Positions 57,271 through 64,000 of a DNA stretch of 64,000 nt are shown piece after piece; the stretch's first letter is position 1; each line of letters begins with the position of its first letter. The notes beneath the pieces were generated by a model. The model had not been told where the DNA came from. It worked only from the letters and a program-made list of their open reading frames with translations, and searched no databases. The position numbers were made by a program, and so were the translations under genes. The DNA comes from Microbacteriaceae bacterium PS02070 (GTDB lineage Bacteria; Actinomycetota; Actinomycetes; Actinomycetales; Microbacteriaceae), in assembly GCA_029959865.1 (NCBI GenBank), contig JASCPE010000002.1, forward strand, positions 654,430 to 718,429, read 5' to 3'.

Positions 57271-58071
57271 GTGCCAACGTTCACCGTCCCGGGGGCAGAA
57301 CTCGACGTTGAGCTCAGTGATGAGGGCGGTCACCCGGTCGTCCAACTCCATGGCCTCACTTCCAGTCGTCAGCGTGACAGGCTGCTCGACCTTGACCTCG
57401 GGCGTGGTCTGAGCGGGACCCGACTGCTGCGCTACGACGCGCGCGGACACGGACGTTCGACCGGACGAGCGGTGCCGGAGGACTACCGCTGGGAAGTGCT
57501 TGCGGACGACCTCCTTCGGTTGCTTGACCACTACTTTCCTGGGGAGAAGGTGCATGGCGTCGGCCCTTCTATGGGGTGTTGCACGCTGCTGTGGGCGGCG
57601 TCGATGGATCCCGAGCGCTTCGACGGATTCACCCTCCTTGTGCCGCCGACCGTCTGGGAGACGAGAGCGGCGAAGGCGCAGGACTACCTGCGCGCGGCCA
57701 GTCTCGTCGAAGCAGGCGGGTTCGACGCTTTCGTCATCGCTGGTCGTACGATCCGGAGGCCCCCAGCCACCCTGGGTACTCCAGAGACAGTTCCCGACGT
57801 CTCGCCGACGCTCCTTCCGTCGCTCTTTCGCGGGGCGGCACAGAGTGACCTTCCCGCTCCCGAGGTCGTCGCGACGATCGACGTGCCCGCGACGATTCTG
57901 GCGTGGATCGATGACCCGGCCCATCCCCTTTCCAGTGCCAAGGCACTGGAGGACACTCTTCCGCACGCGTCTTTGGACATCGCACGCACGCCGGAGGAGA
58001 TGCGGCGCTGGCCGGAGGTTCTCATGGCGGACGTCGCGCGGCACGGTCGCCGCGGGTCGCGGACGCCTTAG
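57271..58071 (+). CDS. Alpha/beta hydrolase
   Basis: A 266-residue hydrolase. VVQLHGLTSSR is the oxyanion loop, and GPSMGC carries nucleophile Ser100, with Pro replacing the usual His or Tyr before it. RYDARGHGRS resembles esterase and lactonase-like members. The final His position is not obvious because the end TPEEMRRWPEVLMADVARHG shows His only near the terminus. GTG 57271 has AGGAG five bases upstream. It is divergent from the condensation/GNAT gene and overlaps the universal stress gene end by four bases. Confidence 0.82.
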   Translation: MPTFTVPGAELDVELSDEGGHPVVQLHGLTSSRQRDRLLDLDLGRGLSGTRLLRYDARGHGRSTGRAVPEDYRWEVLADDLLRLLDHYFPGEKVHGVGPSMGCCTLLWAASMDPERFDGFTLLVPPTVWETRAAKAQDYLRAASLVEAGGFDAFVIAGRTIRRPPATLGTPETVPDVSPTLLPSLFRGAAQSDLPAPEVVATIDVPATILAWIDDPAHPLSSAKALEDTLPHASLDIARTPEEMRRWPEVLMADVARHGRRGSRTP

Positions 58072-58913
58072 CGCACGACGACGGTGACGGTCTCCAGGCG
58101 CTGAAGCACCTCGTGGCTGATGGAGCCGAGCAGGAACCGTCGCACCGCGCCGCGGCCGTGCGAACCGACCACCGTCAGCCGCGCCGTGGTGGCAGCGTCG
58201 TTGATCGCGACCGACGGATACCCCTGGACGACCTTCTCAACGATCTCCAGCCCCGGGTAGCGTGAGCGGAGCCCAGCGAGCGAGAGCGCGAGGCTCTGCG
58301 CGGCGAGGTCGGCGAGATTCTGGCGGTACTCGGCGGTCACAGCGATGGCTGAGTGGCGGTGCGCGGAGACCGGCGTATAGGCCGAGACTGCGATCAGGGG
58401 CTCATTGAATCGATCCGCCTCCGCCGCCGCAAACGCGACAGCCGCTTCCGACACGGGTGACCCGTCGACCCCCACGACGACGCCGCGTCGCTCCCCCAAC
58501 TCGATGTCAGGCACCACGACCACCGGGCACTGCGCGCCCGCGGTGATGCGGATGCCACGAGATCCACGAGCACGGTCACCGGACGGTCCCTGGTAGTCGC
58601 TGCCGATCACAACCAGGTCGGCCTTCGCGGACGCCGTGGTCAGCACGGCCACCGGATCGCCGATTGCGACACGCGTCGTGACGGGGACGCCGGCATCGGA
58701 CAGCAGTGCGGCTTCCTCATCGAGGAAATCCTGCGCGTCCTCCGTAATCGCGGTCACCATCGAACCGTCCAGCACCGGGTCGTAGAAGACTCCGACGACA
58801 GTGACGAGTTCCAGGGACCCACCGCGTGTGTTGCGTGCGCGCTCCAGCGCCCACGCAATCGCGCGCCGCGACACCGGCGCTCCCGTTACTCCGACGACGA
58901 TTGCACCACTCAC
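58068..58913 (-). CDS. Universal stress protein, two UspA domains
   Basis: A 281-residue tandem UspA protein (domains at about 1-140 and 145-281). The first has VVIGSDYQGPSGDRARGSRGIRI and the second VVGSHGRGAVRRFLLGSISHEVL, the latter close to the ATP-binding G-2x-G-9x-G(S/T) motif. Tandem proteins of this type in actinobacteria are linked to hypoxia and general stress. GTG 58913 has AAAGGAG upstream. Confidence 0.92.
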   Translation of the reverse strand: MSGAIVVGVTGAPVSRRAIAWALERARNTRGGSLELVTVVGVFYDPVLDGSMVTAITEDAQDFLDEEAALLSDAGVPVTTRVAIGDPVAVLTTASAKADLVVIGSDYQGPSGDRARGSRGIRITAGAQCPVVVVPDIELGERRGVVVGVDGSPVSEAAVAFAAAEADRFNEPLIAVSAYTPVSAHRHSAIAVTAEYRQNLADLAAQSLALSLAGLRSRYPGLEIVEKVVQGYPSVAINDAATTARLTVVGSHGRGAVRRFLLGSISHEVLQRLETVTVVVR

Positions 58914-58992
58914 GGCCGCTCCTTTGCTCAGACCCCCACCTCCAGATTACGAGTCCAGCGCACCGTGCGCGAGGGGTCTGAATGCGGACTCC

Positions 58993-59349
58993 CTACTTCG
59001 GAGAGCGGAGGATCTTTGTGATCGCCTTACCGCGAGCGAGCTCGTCGATCAGCTTGTCCAGGTAGCGGATCTCACGGGTCGTGTCGTCCTCGATATCCTC
59101 CACACGCAGGCCGCAGATGACGCCCGTGATGAGCGACCGGTTCTCGTGCGGCGACGGCGCGTGTGCGAAGAAGCCCTGCAGGGTGATGTCCGAGTCTGCG
59201 AGGCGCTGAAGATCGGCGTCCGTGTACCCCGTGAGCCACCGGATGATCTCGTCCACCTCGGCGCGCGTGCGGCCCTTCCGTTCGGCTTTCTGCAGGTAGA
59301 GCGGATAGACGGAGGCGAACGTGATGCGGTAGATGCGGGGTGCGGCCAT
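58993..59349 (-). CDS. DUF2200 family protein
   Basis: A 118-residue protein matching DUF2200 ([38 protein letters not shown], from about residue 5), a family of unknown function with a conserved middle segment [26 protein letters not shown]. Predicted cytosolic. GACAAT at 59356-59361 lies six bases before ATG, suggesting another leaderless gene. Confidence 0.88.
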   Translation of the reverse strand: MAAPRIYRITFASVYPLYLQKAERKGRTRAEVDEIIRWLTGYTDADLQRLADSDITLQGFFAHAPSPHENRSLITGVICGLRVEDIEDDTTREIRYLDKLIDELARGKAITKILRSPK

Positions 59350-59375
59350 CACACCATTGTCGGGCCCACGACGGT

Positions 59376-59990
59376 TCACTCTCCGACCGCGGCGAGCCGC
59401 CGTGCGAACTCGTTGGGGTGGGACACGTTCCATTCGTGGCCGACGCCCGGCACGATCTCGAGCCTGGCGTTCGAAATCGCTGCGGCGATTTGCCGCGCCG
59501 CCGGGAGATTCACAACGTCTTTTGATCCGCACTGCACGATGGTCGGAGCCGTGATCGAACCCAGCAGGGGTCGGAGATCCATGTCGCGGACCACACGCAG
59601 CACGCCTCGAATTTCGCGCTTGGTGGCGCCCGGTAGTTGGAGAAGGCGCGCCGGGAGAATGCCCATGACGAGGTCTTGCACAGCCATGAAGGCTCGGGGT
59701 GGCCGTGCCTGGGCACCGGAGAGAACGAGACGTTCGACCCGGTGGGGGTGTAGTGCCGCGAACTGAATCGCCACCATCGCCCCAAGAGACAGCCCGCAGA
59801 GAGTGACCCGCCCGGTACTTACCCGCTCCACAGCCGTGAGCACATCGCGGACGGTGCGGTCGAACGTGAAGGCGCCGGAGACGTTGATCGCGAGCGGATG
59901 CGCGGTGATGGTGTCAGGGAGCGCTGCGACGACGCCGTCCCATGCGCTGGGCGTCTGGCCCAGCCCGTGCAGAAGGACAACATCGGTCAT
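59376..59990 (-). CDS. Alpha/beta hydrolase
   Basis: A 204-residue hydrolase of the 3-oxoadipate enol-lactonase-like type. [15 protein letters not shown] precedes [10 protein letters not shown] with nucleophile Ser68; the catalytic Asp is likely in CGSKDVVN and the His in GVGHEWN. ATG 59990 has TAGGCT seven bases upstream. No pathway genes are adjacent; the substrate is unknown. Confidence 0.85.
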   Translation of the reverse strand: MTDVVLLHGLGQTPSAWDGVVAALPDTITAHPLAINVSGAFTFDRTVRDVLTAVERVSTGRVTLCGLSLGAMVAIQFAALHPHRVERLVLSGAQARPPRAFMAVQDLVMGILPARLLQLPGATKREIRGVLRVVRDMDLRPLLGSITAPTIVQCGSKDVVNLPAARQIAAAISNARLEIVPGVGHEWNVSHPNEFARRLAAVGE

Positions 59991-59997
59991 GCCGGAC

Positions 59998-60003
59998 AGC
60001 CTA
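59998..60003 (-). promoter_or_regulatory. -10 hexamer TAGGCT of the 59.4-kb hydrolase, leaderless
   Basis: TAGGCT, seven bases, then ATG 59990. Confidence 0.45.
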
Positions 60004-60022
60004 AGCCGCGGTGCCACGTTTA

Positions 60023-60073
60023 GTGACGCCCGGTGTCACCGCAGATGCGACGAGAGCGACGGCGGACTAGATT
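60023..60073 (+). promoter_or_regulatory. Candidate operator and promoter of the MetE-like gene
   Basis: GTGAC-N7-GTCAC (60023-60039), whose second half lies in the palindrome GGTGTCACC, precedes TAGATT (60068-60073). Unlike its neighbours this gene has a normal 5' UTR and ribosome-binding site. The regulator is unknown; no SAM or cobalamin riboswitch is seen. Confidence 0.35.
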
Positions 60074-60103
60074 CGACGGGGCTCCATGCAGAGAAGGCGG
60101 AAC

Positions 60104-61327
60104 ATGACGAAGATCCAGACCACAACCTCGGGGAGTCTCCCCCGTACCGATGCGCTCATCGAGGCGAACGCCGCGAGAACCCTCGCAGACGACGGCTTCA
60201 CGCTGGAGACGACACTCGAGTTCGACAGCCTCGTCGCCTCGGCCGTGCGGGACGTGGTGGCCCGTCAGCGCGACGCGGGGATCACGCTGGTCGGAGACGG
60301 CGAGTTCGGTAAGGCGATGTCGAGCGCCGTCGACTACGGGGCATGGTGGTCCTACTCGTTCCAGCGCGTCAACGGTCTCTCCCTGACCGACGAGAACCCG
60401 TTGTCGGTGGCGCCGGGCAAGTCGGACCTGCAGGGCCAGAGAGCGGTGCGTTCCGAGCCCGGGCACATTCGTCTCACCTCGTTCCTTGATCGCCGGGACC
60501 GTCAACTCTTCCCTCGCGTCTACCAGGATGGTGAGACGGTCCCCAGCGGCCGCATCGCGACGGCGTTCCCGTCGACAACCGGTCCCATCAGTTATCGCGG
60601 GTACGACGCCGTCGCGGCAGATATCAGGCACTTGACCGAGGCGCTGGGTGAGGGCGAGACCGGCTTCCTGACGGCGATCTCCCCCGGCAGTGCCGCGCGC
60701 ATCGTGAATGACTACTACGACACGGAAGAGGAGTACCTGTTCGCCTGGGCGGACGCGCTGCGGGAGGAGTACAAGGCGATCACCGACGCCGGCCTCATCG
60801 TGCAGATCGACGACCCCTCGCTCGCGGAGAACTGGGACCAGATCAATCCGGAGCCGAGCGTTGCGGATTACCAGGCGTTCACGAAGCTGCGGGTAGAGGC
60901 CCTCAACCATGCCATCGAGGGTCTCCCCCGTGAGCAGGTGCGACTGCACCTGTGTTGGGGCTCGTGGCACGGTCCGCATGTGACCGACATTCCGCTGGCC
61001 GATATTCTTCCCGTCGTGCTGGAAGCGCGGGTCGGTTCGCTTTCGTTCGAGGCGGCCAACGTTCGTCACGAACACGAGTGGTCCGTCTGGCGAGAGACCA
61101 CCCCGCCGGATGACCTCATCCTTGTTCCCGGGATCGTCAGCCACGCGACCAACGTCGTCGAGCATCCTGACCTCGTCCGCGACCGCATCGAGCGCTTCAC
61201 CTCGATCGTCGGCGCCGACCGTGTCATCGCCTCCACCGACTGCGGTCTCGGCGGCCGCGTGCACCCGGACATCGCCTGGGCGAAGCTCGCCTCACTCGGC
61301 GAAGGTTCCTCCCGCGTGACGGTCTGA
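60104..61327 (+). CDS. MetE C-terminal-like (cobalamin-independent methionine synthase II family) protein
   Basis: A 407-residue TIM-barrel protein like the catalytic half of MetE. The zinc ligands are visible: LHLCWGSWHGP supplies Cys and His, and IASTDCGLGGR the second Cys. GSLPRTD and VGDGEFGK form the substrate region at the N-terminus. It lacks the N-terminal half of true MetE, as in YxjG/YxjH-type methyltransferases and epoxyalkane:CoM transferases, so the thiol methyl acceptor may not be homocysteine. ATG 60104 has AGAAGGCGG upstream; ATG 60086 is out of place for it. Confidence 0.87.
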   Translation: MTKIQTTTSGSLPRTDALIEANAARTLADDGFTLETTLEFDSLVASAVRDVVARQRDAGITLVGDGEFGKAMSSAVDYGAWWSYSFQRVNGLSLTDENPLSVAPGKSDLQGQRAVRSEPGHIRLTSFLDRRDRQLFPRVYQDGETVPSGRIATAFPSTTGPISYRGYDAVAADIRHLTEALGEGETGFLTAISPGSAARIVNDYYDTEEEYLFAWADALREEYKAITDAGLIVQIDDPSLAENWDQINPEPSVADYQAFTKLRVEALNHAIEGLPREQVRLHLCWGSWHGPHVTDIPLADILPVVLEARVGSLSFEAANVRHEHEWSVWRETTPPDDLILVPGIVSHATNVVEHPDLVRDRIERFTSIVGADRVIASTDCGLGGRVHPDIAWAKLASLGEGSSRVTV

Positions 61328-61422
61328 GTCTCCGCGGCGACGCCAGCCGGCCGTTGCGGGCACCGTCGCACGGGACTCGCCACGCGACTGGCCCCCGGCG
61401 TGGTCTCGGCCAGACGTGGATC

Positions 61423-61432
61423 GGGGGGGGGG
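61423..61432. repeat. Run of ten G in a gene-poor stretch
   Basis: Ten consecutive G on the plus strand in the 158-base gap between the MetE-like gene and the SDR pseudogene. I see no coding sequence there. It may be decay, a phase-variable tract or an assembly error. Confidence 0.8.
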
Positions 61433-61485
61433 CAAAGCGTCGACGCTGGGCAGCGTCATTCTCCCGAAGACTGGGGTCGCCGCGG

Positions 61486-61834
61486 TCACGGCACGACATT
61501 CGCCTCGACGTACGCGCCCGTTGCCAGGCTCTTGGGAGTGTTGATGACCATTCCCATGAACCGGGCGACGCTGCCCGATCTGATCTGCACGCTGGGGCTA
61601 TTTGCGCACAGGGTCTCGGCGACGGCGTTTGCGCGTTCGATCGCGTTCCCGCCATCACATCGCGTTTCCCGCCATCACGACGTCGCACCCCTTGCGGACG
61701 AGTACTTTCGTGACTTCAAGCCCCAGTCCGGCGTCGGCTCCGGTCACTATCGCGATGCGCCCGCGTAACGAAGGGATGTCGTCTATGGTCCATCGGCTCG
61801 CGTCTGCGCGAGCCGCTTCGAAGCGCGCCGTCAC
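61486..61834 (-). pseudogene. SDR-family oxidoreductase pseudogene, frameshifted and truncated
   Basis: GTG 61834 starts an SDR N-terminus, WTIDDIPSLRGRIAIVTGADAGLGLEVTK with an intact TGxxxGLG cofactor loop, but a TGA stops it after 59 residues. The cause is a tandem duplication (61641-61678): without its second copy the frame runs on as VVMAGNAIERANAVAETL, the expected continuation. Even then similarity fades after about 20 residues and the frame ends at 61486, far short of the usual 250-300 residues, so a deletion is also likely. It overlaps the upstream hydrolase stop (GTGA), so it was once the second gene of that operon. Confidence 0.8.
61641..61678. repeat. Imperfect tandem duplication inside the SDR pseudogene
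   Basis: TCGCGTTCCCGCCATCAC (61641-61658) and TCGCGTTTCCCGCCATCAC (61660-61678) are adjacent copies differing by one T. The 19-base repeat unit is not a multiple of three and breaks the SDR frame. Confidence 0.85.
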
Positions 61835-62883
61835 GACACCCGCGCCTGGACGTGCCGGATTAGCACGACAAAGTCGTGGGGCTTCTCGAAGTGGAATCCG
61901 TGGCCGGTGTCGACACGTTCGAGCGTGCAGGACGCGATCAGCCCACACGCCCGGGCCGCGTCATCGTCCGTCATAGCACCCTCCAGGATGCCGGCATCGG
62001 TGACGCGCCAGTTCGCATGGACGAGGACCGTTGGCTGTGTGATCTGAGAGAGGGTGGCGGCCTGATCGAACCCTTGCTGCCAGCTCGTGGTGAAGAAGGC
62101 GTCGGCGAATGCCGGGTCGAACTCGTGCATGTGCGCGAACGACTCGTTCGTTGTCGGTGGCAGGAACCAGATCCTCAACGGCTCGTCCGGGTGCTCCGCC
62201 CGATGGTTCTGTGCGTAGGAGACGATGCTGTCGCGTCCGCCGCCGAAATACCCGATCCAGGCGTTGTGGGCAATGTAATAGCTCGCGAAGTCGTCCTCGG
62301 CGTCTTGGGCTAGGAACTCGTGGGCAGGGCGGGCGAGGTCGACGTAGTTGAACTGCTGCGGCATCCGGTCAGGGTCTGTGGAGAAGAACGGCGGATCCTC
62401 GAAGACCACTCCCGAGACCAAGTCGGGGGCATCCGCCGCGACCCAGGCCGCGATCAGGCCGCCCGACGAGTGCCCGGACAGGATCACCGGCACGCCGACG
62501 ACATTGGTGAGGAAACCCACCACGTCCTGGCCGATCGCGTGCACGTCGTAGCGGCCCGGCGTCGACGAGGAGTCGCCGTGACCGGCGACATCGATCGCAT
62601 ACACGTGGAACTCCTCGGACAGCGCGGGAAGCGCCCGGGCGTAGCTCTCCCACGTGGACGCCTGCGCATGCAGCAGCAGGACGGCTGGGCCGTTGTCAGG
62701 CCCCTCCGCGTAGTTGAGTTCCGTCCCGCTCGCAAGCGTGACACGGTGCTCCGCAAACCCCGCATCGCTGACGCGCTCCAGATCGCGATCGGCGTAGGTC
62801 AGGTTGTTCCAGGCGTAGAAACCGACCCCACAAGCTGCGACCGCGATGACAGCCGCGAGTGCTACCAGGAGCGCGGCCATCAC
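61831..62883 (-). CDS. Membrane-anchored or secreted alpha/beta hydrolase
   Basis: A 350-residue hydrolase with an N-terminal hydrophobic segment (about residues 3-24), either a signal anchor or signal peptide. AACG at 16-19 is not a clear lipobox. LLLHAQASTWESY is the oxyanion region, GHSSGG carries nucleophile Ser139, and the final His is in DTGHGFHF near residue 334. The start has GGAGGAGG upstream. It is divergent from the AbrB-type gene across an 82-base gap that contains a palindromic operator, so the regulator probably controls it. The substrate is unknown. Confidence 0.85.
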   Translation of the reverse strand: MMAALLVALAAVIAVAACGVGFYAWNNLTYADRDLERVSDAGFAEHRVTLASGTELNYAEGPDNGPAVLLLHAQASTWESYARALPALSEEFHVYAIDVAGHGDSSSTPGRYDVHAIGQDVVGFLTNVVGVPVILSGHSSGGLIAAWVAADAPDLVSGVVFEDPPFFSTDPDRMPQQFNYVDLARPAHEFLAQDAEDDFASYYIAHNAWIGYFGGGRDSIVSYAQNHRAEHPDEPLRIWFLPPTTNESFAHMHEFDPAFADAFFTTSWQQGFDQAATLSQITQPTVLVHANWRVTDAGILEGAMTDDDAARACGLIASCTLERVDTGHGFHFEKPHDFVVLIRHVQARVS

Positions 62884-62940
62884 GTGCTTCCTCCTCCGAC
62901 GGCGAGGCGGTAGTCAATGTGCGCCGCGCTTGGATGAATC

Positions 62941-62971
62941 ATGCAACATGTATAACATGTATTTCATGCAT
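62941..62971. promoter_or_regulatory. Nested palindromic operator and overlapping promoter of the AbrB-type gene
   Basis: A 31-base AT-rich island in GC-rich DNA: ATGCA (62941-62945) and TGCAT (62967-62971) are inverted, and between them ACATGT occurs twice, each self-complementary, nine bases apart. TATAAC at 62951-62956 is a good -10 for the AbrB-type gene, putting its transcript start next to ATG 62966; the reverse strand offers TATACA toward the hydrolase. The palindromes cover both, typical of autoregulation. Confidence 0.65.
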
Positions 62972-63259
62972 CGCAAGGAGCCAGAAGCACACTACGGTCC
63001 CGGCGGGAGAGTCTTTTACGGTTCCGTCACCGTCGGAGAACGAGGCCAGGTCGTGATCCCCGCCCAGGCGCGCCGCGATCACGACATCACCGCCGGTCAG
63101 AAGCTGATCGTGCTCGGCAACACCGACGGCATCGCCCTCATGAGCATCGACAAGCTGTTGGCAGCCCTCGGCGACTCCGCCGGACTGCTCACCCAGATCA
63201 CGGACGTCCTGGGAAAGACCCGAGGGTCAGGGGAAGTTCCCGTCGAGAACGCTCACTGA
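62966..63259 (+). CDS. AbrB/MazE/SpoVT-family DNA-binding regulator
   Basis: A 97-residue protein with a swapped-hairpin AbrB domain at about residues 18-60 (SVTVGERGQVVIPAQARRDHDITAGQKLIVL). A C-terminal helical tail follows. There is no toxin gene next to it, so it is more likely a transcription factor than an antitoxin. ATG 62966 is chosen from three clustered ATGs because the -10 TATAAC lies just upstream. Its own start codon sits within the operator. Confidence 0.85.
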   Translation: MHRKEPEAHYGPGGRVFYGSVTVGERGQVVIPAQARRDHDITAGQKLIVLGNTDGIALMSIDKLLAALGDSAGLLTQITDVLGKTRGSGEVPVENAH

Positions 63260-63331
63260 GCCCCCCGATCGGTACGGGCCCAAAAGGCCGAGTGAGGATG
63301 CCTCTGCAAAGCCTCAACGAGCTCCGCGCGT

Positions 63332-63598
63332 CTATGCGCGATCTTCGTCACCCGGCGCTCCACGCCGTCCGGGTGGGAGGAGCCCTTTTGCGCGGGCGCG
63401 GGCGACCCAGCCCTGCGCAGTGGAGAGCGGAATCTGGCTGATCTCCGCCATCTTCGCTGTCGGGTTCGGTTCGCCGTCGTCTATGAGGCGGGTGTGTTGG
63501 AGGGCGACGACCTCGTAGAAGTCCGGGGTGCGCTTCGGGTTCCCCAGTGGCTTCATCACATCCGCGGAGCGCAGGACGTGACCAGACGGCATGGTCAT
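63332..63598 (-). CDS. Small helix-turn-helix-like protein, unknown function
   Basis: An 88-residue protein. The segment FYEVVALQHTRLIDDGEPNPTAKMAEISQIPLSTAQGWVARARAKGLL (from about residue 26) has the look of a Myb or sigma-like helix-turn-helix: dipeptide NP, AKMAEIS, then STAQGWVARAR as recognition helix. Similar short proteins occur on actinobacterial accessory segments, but I cannot name a family. ATG 63598 overlaps the stop of the preceding fragment (ATGA), so the two were an operon. Confidence 0.65.
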   Translation of the reverse strand: MTMPSGHVLRSADVMKPLGNPKRTPDFYEVVALQHTRLIDDGEPNPTAKMAEISQIPLSTAQGWVARARAKGLLPPGRRGAPGDEDRA

Positions 63599-63846
63599 CG
63601 TGCCGCCAGTGAGGTGGCTCGCTCCGGTGGCGGCGAACTGGCGACGACTGATCGCCGCCTCGATCCGCGAGGTCGGGTGATTGCGAGCATCGGACTCGCT
63701 ACGGGGTCGCCCGCCCACTCGGGCAGGTAGACGATCCCGGTGATTCGCACTTCGCCCTTGGGCTCCTCACCCAAGACGTACTGACGTTGCAAACGCAGCA
63801 CCACACGCGTGGACGACTCGGTGTGCTGGATCAGGAACCAAACGTC
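63595..63846 (-). pseudogene. 3' remnant of an unknown gene cut by an IS481-family fragment
   Basis: A frame of about 84 codons reads VWFLIQHTESSTRVV, then LRLQRQYVLGEEPKGEVRI and ITGIVYLPEWAGDP, ending in an Arg/Ser-rich tail. Its stop overlaps the start of the HTH-like gene, typical of an operon. Going upstream, the frame enters the opposite strand of the transposase near 63846 with no start codon of its own, so the 5' part is missing. The product is not recognised. Confidence 0.55.
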
Positions 63847-64000
63847 CACGATCCGCCGAATCCTGCACACCGTCGGGCTGATCACCCCCGAACCCCGCAA
63901 ACGCCCCCGCTCGTCCTACGTCCGGTTCGAAGCCGCCCAGCCCAACGAGACCTGGCAATCCGACTTCACCCACTGGCGCCTCTGTGATGGCAGCGACGTG
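63842..64000 (+). mobile_element. IS481-family transposase fragment, 5'-truncated and running off the window
   Basis: The plus-strand frame from about 63842 reads TSTIRRILHTVGLITPEP, RKRPRSSYVRFEAAQPNE and then TWQSDFTHWRLCDGSDV. This is the end of the HTH region and the start of the DDE domain of IS481/integrase-type transposases, with the first catalytic Asp in SDFTHW. The frame meets a stop at 63782 and transposase-like sequence begins abruptly, so the N-terminal HTH part is missing. The remainder lies beyond base 64000, so whether the rest is intact is unknown. Confidence 0.8.

Noticed and set aside
60004..60103. SAM or cobalamin riboswitch before the MetE-like gene
   Set aside because: The 100-base gap is too short and lacks the conserved cores; only a small palindrome is present.
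62966..63259. A toxin-antitoxin system built on the MazE/AbrB-type gene
   Set aside because: No small toxin gene overlaps or adjoins it; the neighbours are a hydrolase and an unrelated HTH-like gene.

Overview
This 64 kb window is high-GC actinobacterial chromosome. The gene set and order (aceE-fasR-fabD-fabH-acpP-fabF; dnaG-dgt-dusB; leuA-recO-uppS; hrcA-dnaJ-HIT-phoH-ybeY-corC-era; lepA; rpsT; holA-comEC-comEA; leuS) and the DUF3145, FasR and AhpE-type proteins point to Microbacteriaceae, most likely Microbacterium or a close relative. That assignment is inferred from gene content, not from a search. Most of the window is vertically inherited core genome; only the last 2.7 kb looks accessory and decayed.

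Layout. 1-2.7 kb (minus strand): the 5' part of a family A DNA polymerase-like gene, a zinc-ribbon coiled-coil protein, a small membrane protein, tRNA-Val and a peroxiredoxin. 2.9-10.4 kb (plus strand): pyruvate dehydrogenase E1 (aceE), the PucR-type activator FasR and the type II fatty acid synthase genes, so acetyl-CoA supply sits beside the pathway that uses it; two palindromes in front of fabD are the likely FasR site. 10.5-18.5 kb: DUF3145, tRNA-Met, an EamA-like transporter, peptide deformylase (plus strand), tRNA-Asn, and a minus-strand dusB-dgt-dnaG-ABC ATPase unit. 18.5-26.8 kb: glutathione peroxidase (plus strand), then a minus-strand unit leuA, two dynamin-like GTPases, recO, uppS and a DsbA/FrnE-like protein. 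It is headed by a newly recognised 16-codon leucine-containing leader peptide and a perfect 11-bp hairpin. 26.8-36.9 kb: the heat-shock and RNA-maturation block hrcA (with CIRCE), dnaJ, HIT, phoH, ybeY, corC, era, plus hemW, DUF1990 and lepA.

37.2-43.3 kb (plus strand): a 1587-residue secreted nuclease fused to a 5'-nucleotidase, an alpha/beta hydrolase and rpsT. 43.3-50.7 kb: an SDR gene, then holA, comEC, comEA and leuS. 50.7-55.4 kb: pabB on the minus strand, and dedA, an App1-type phosphatase, a P-loop protein with a changed Walker A, an SRAP (HMCES/YedK) protein and a TfoX-like protein on the plus strand. 55.4-61.3 kb: an unusual condensation-domain/GNAT fusion, hydrolases, a universal stress protein, DUF2200 and a MetE-like methyltransferase. 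61.3-64 kb: a 10-G tract, an SDR pseudogene broken by a tandem duplication, a hydrolase divergent from an AbrB-type regulator with a palindromic operator, a small HTH-like protein, and an unknown gene cut off by an IS481-family transposase fragment at the window edge.

A recurrent regulatory pattern: at least fourteen genes have a TANNNT hexamer (mostly TAG followed by NCT or NTT) exactly 6 or 7 bases before the start codon and usually no Shine-Dalgarno sequence. This is the architecture of leaderless mRNAs, and it also settles several start codons, including that of the leuA leader peptide.
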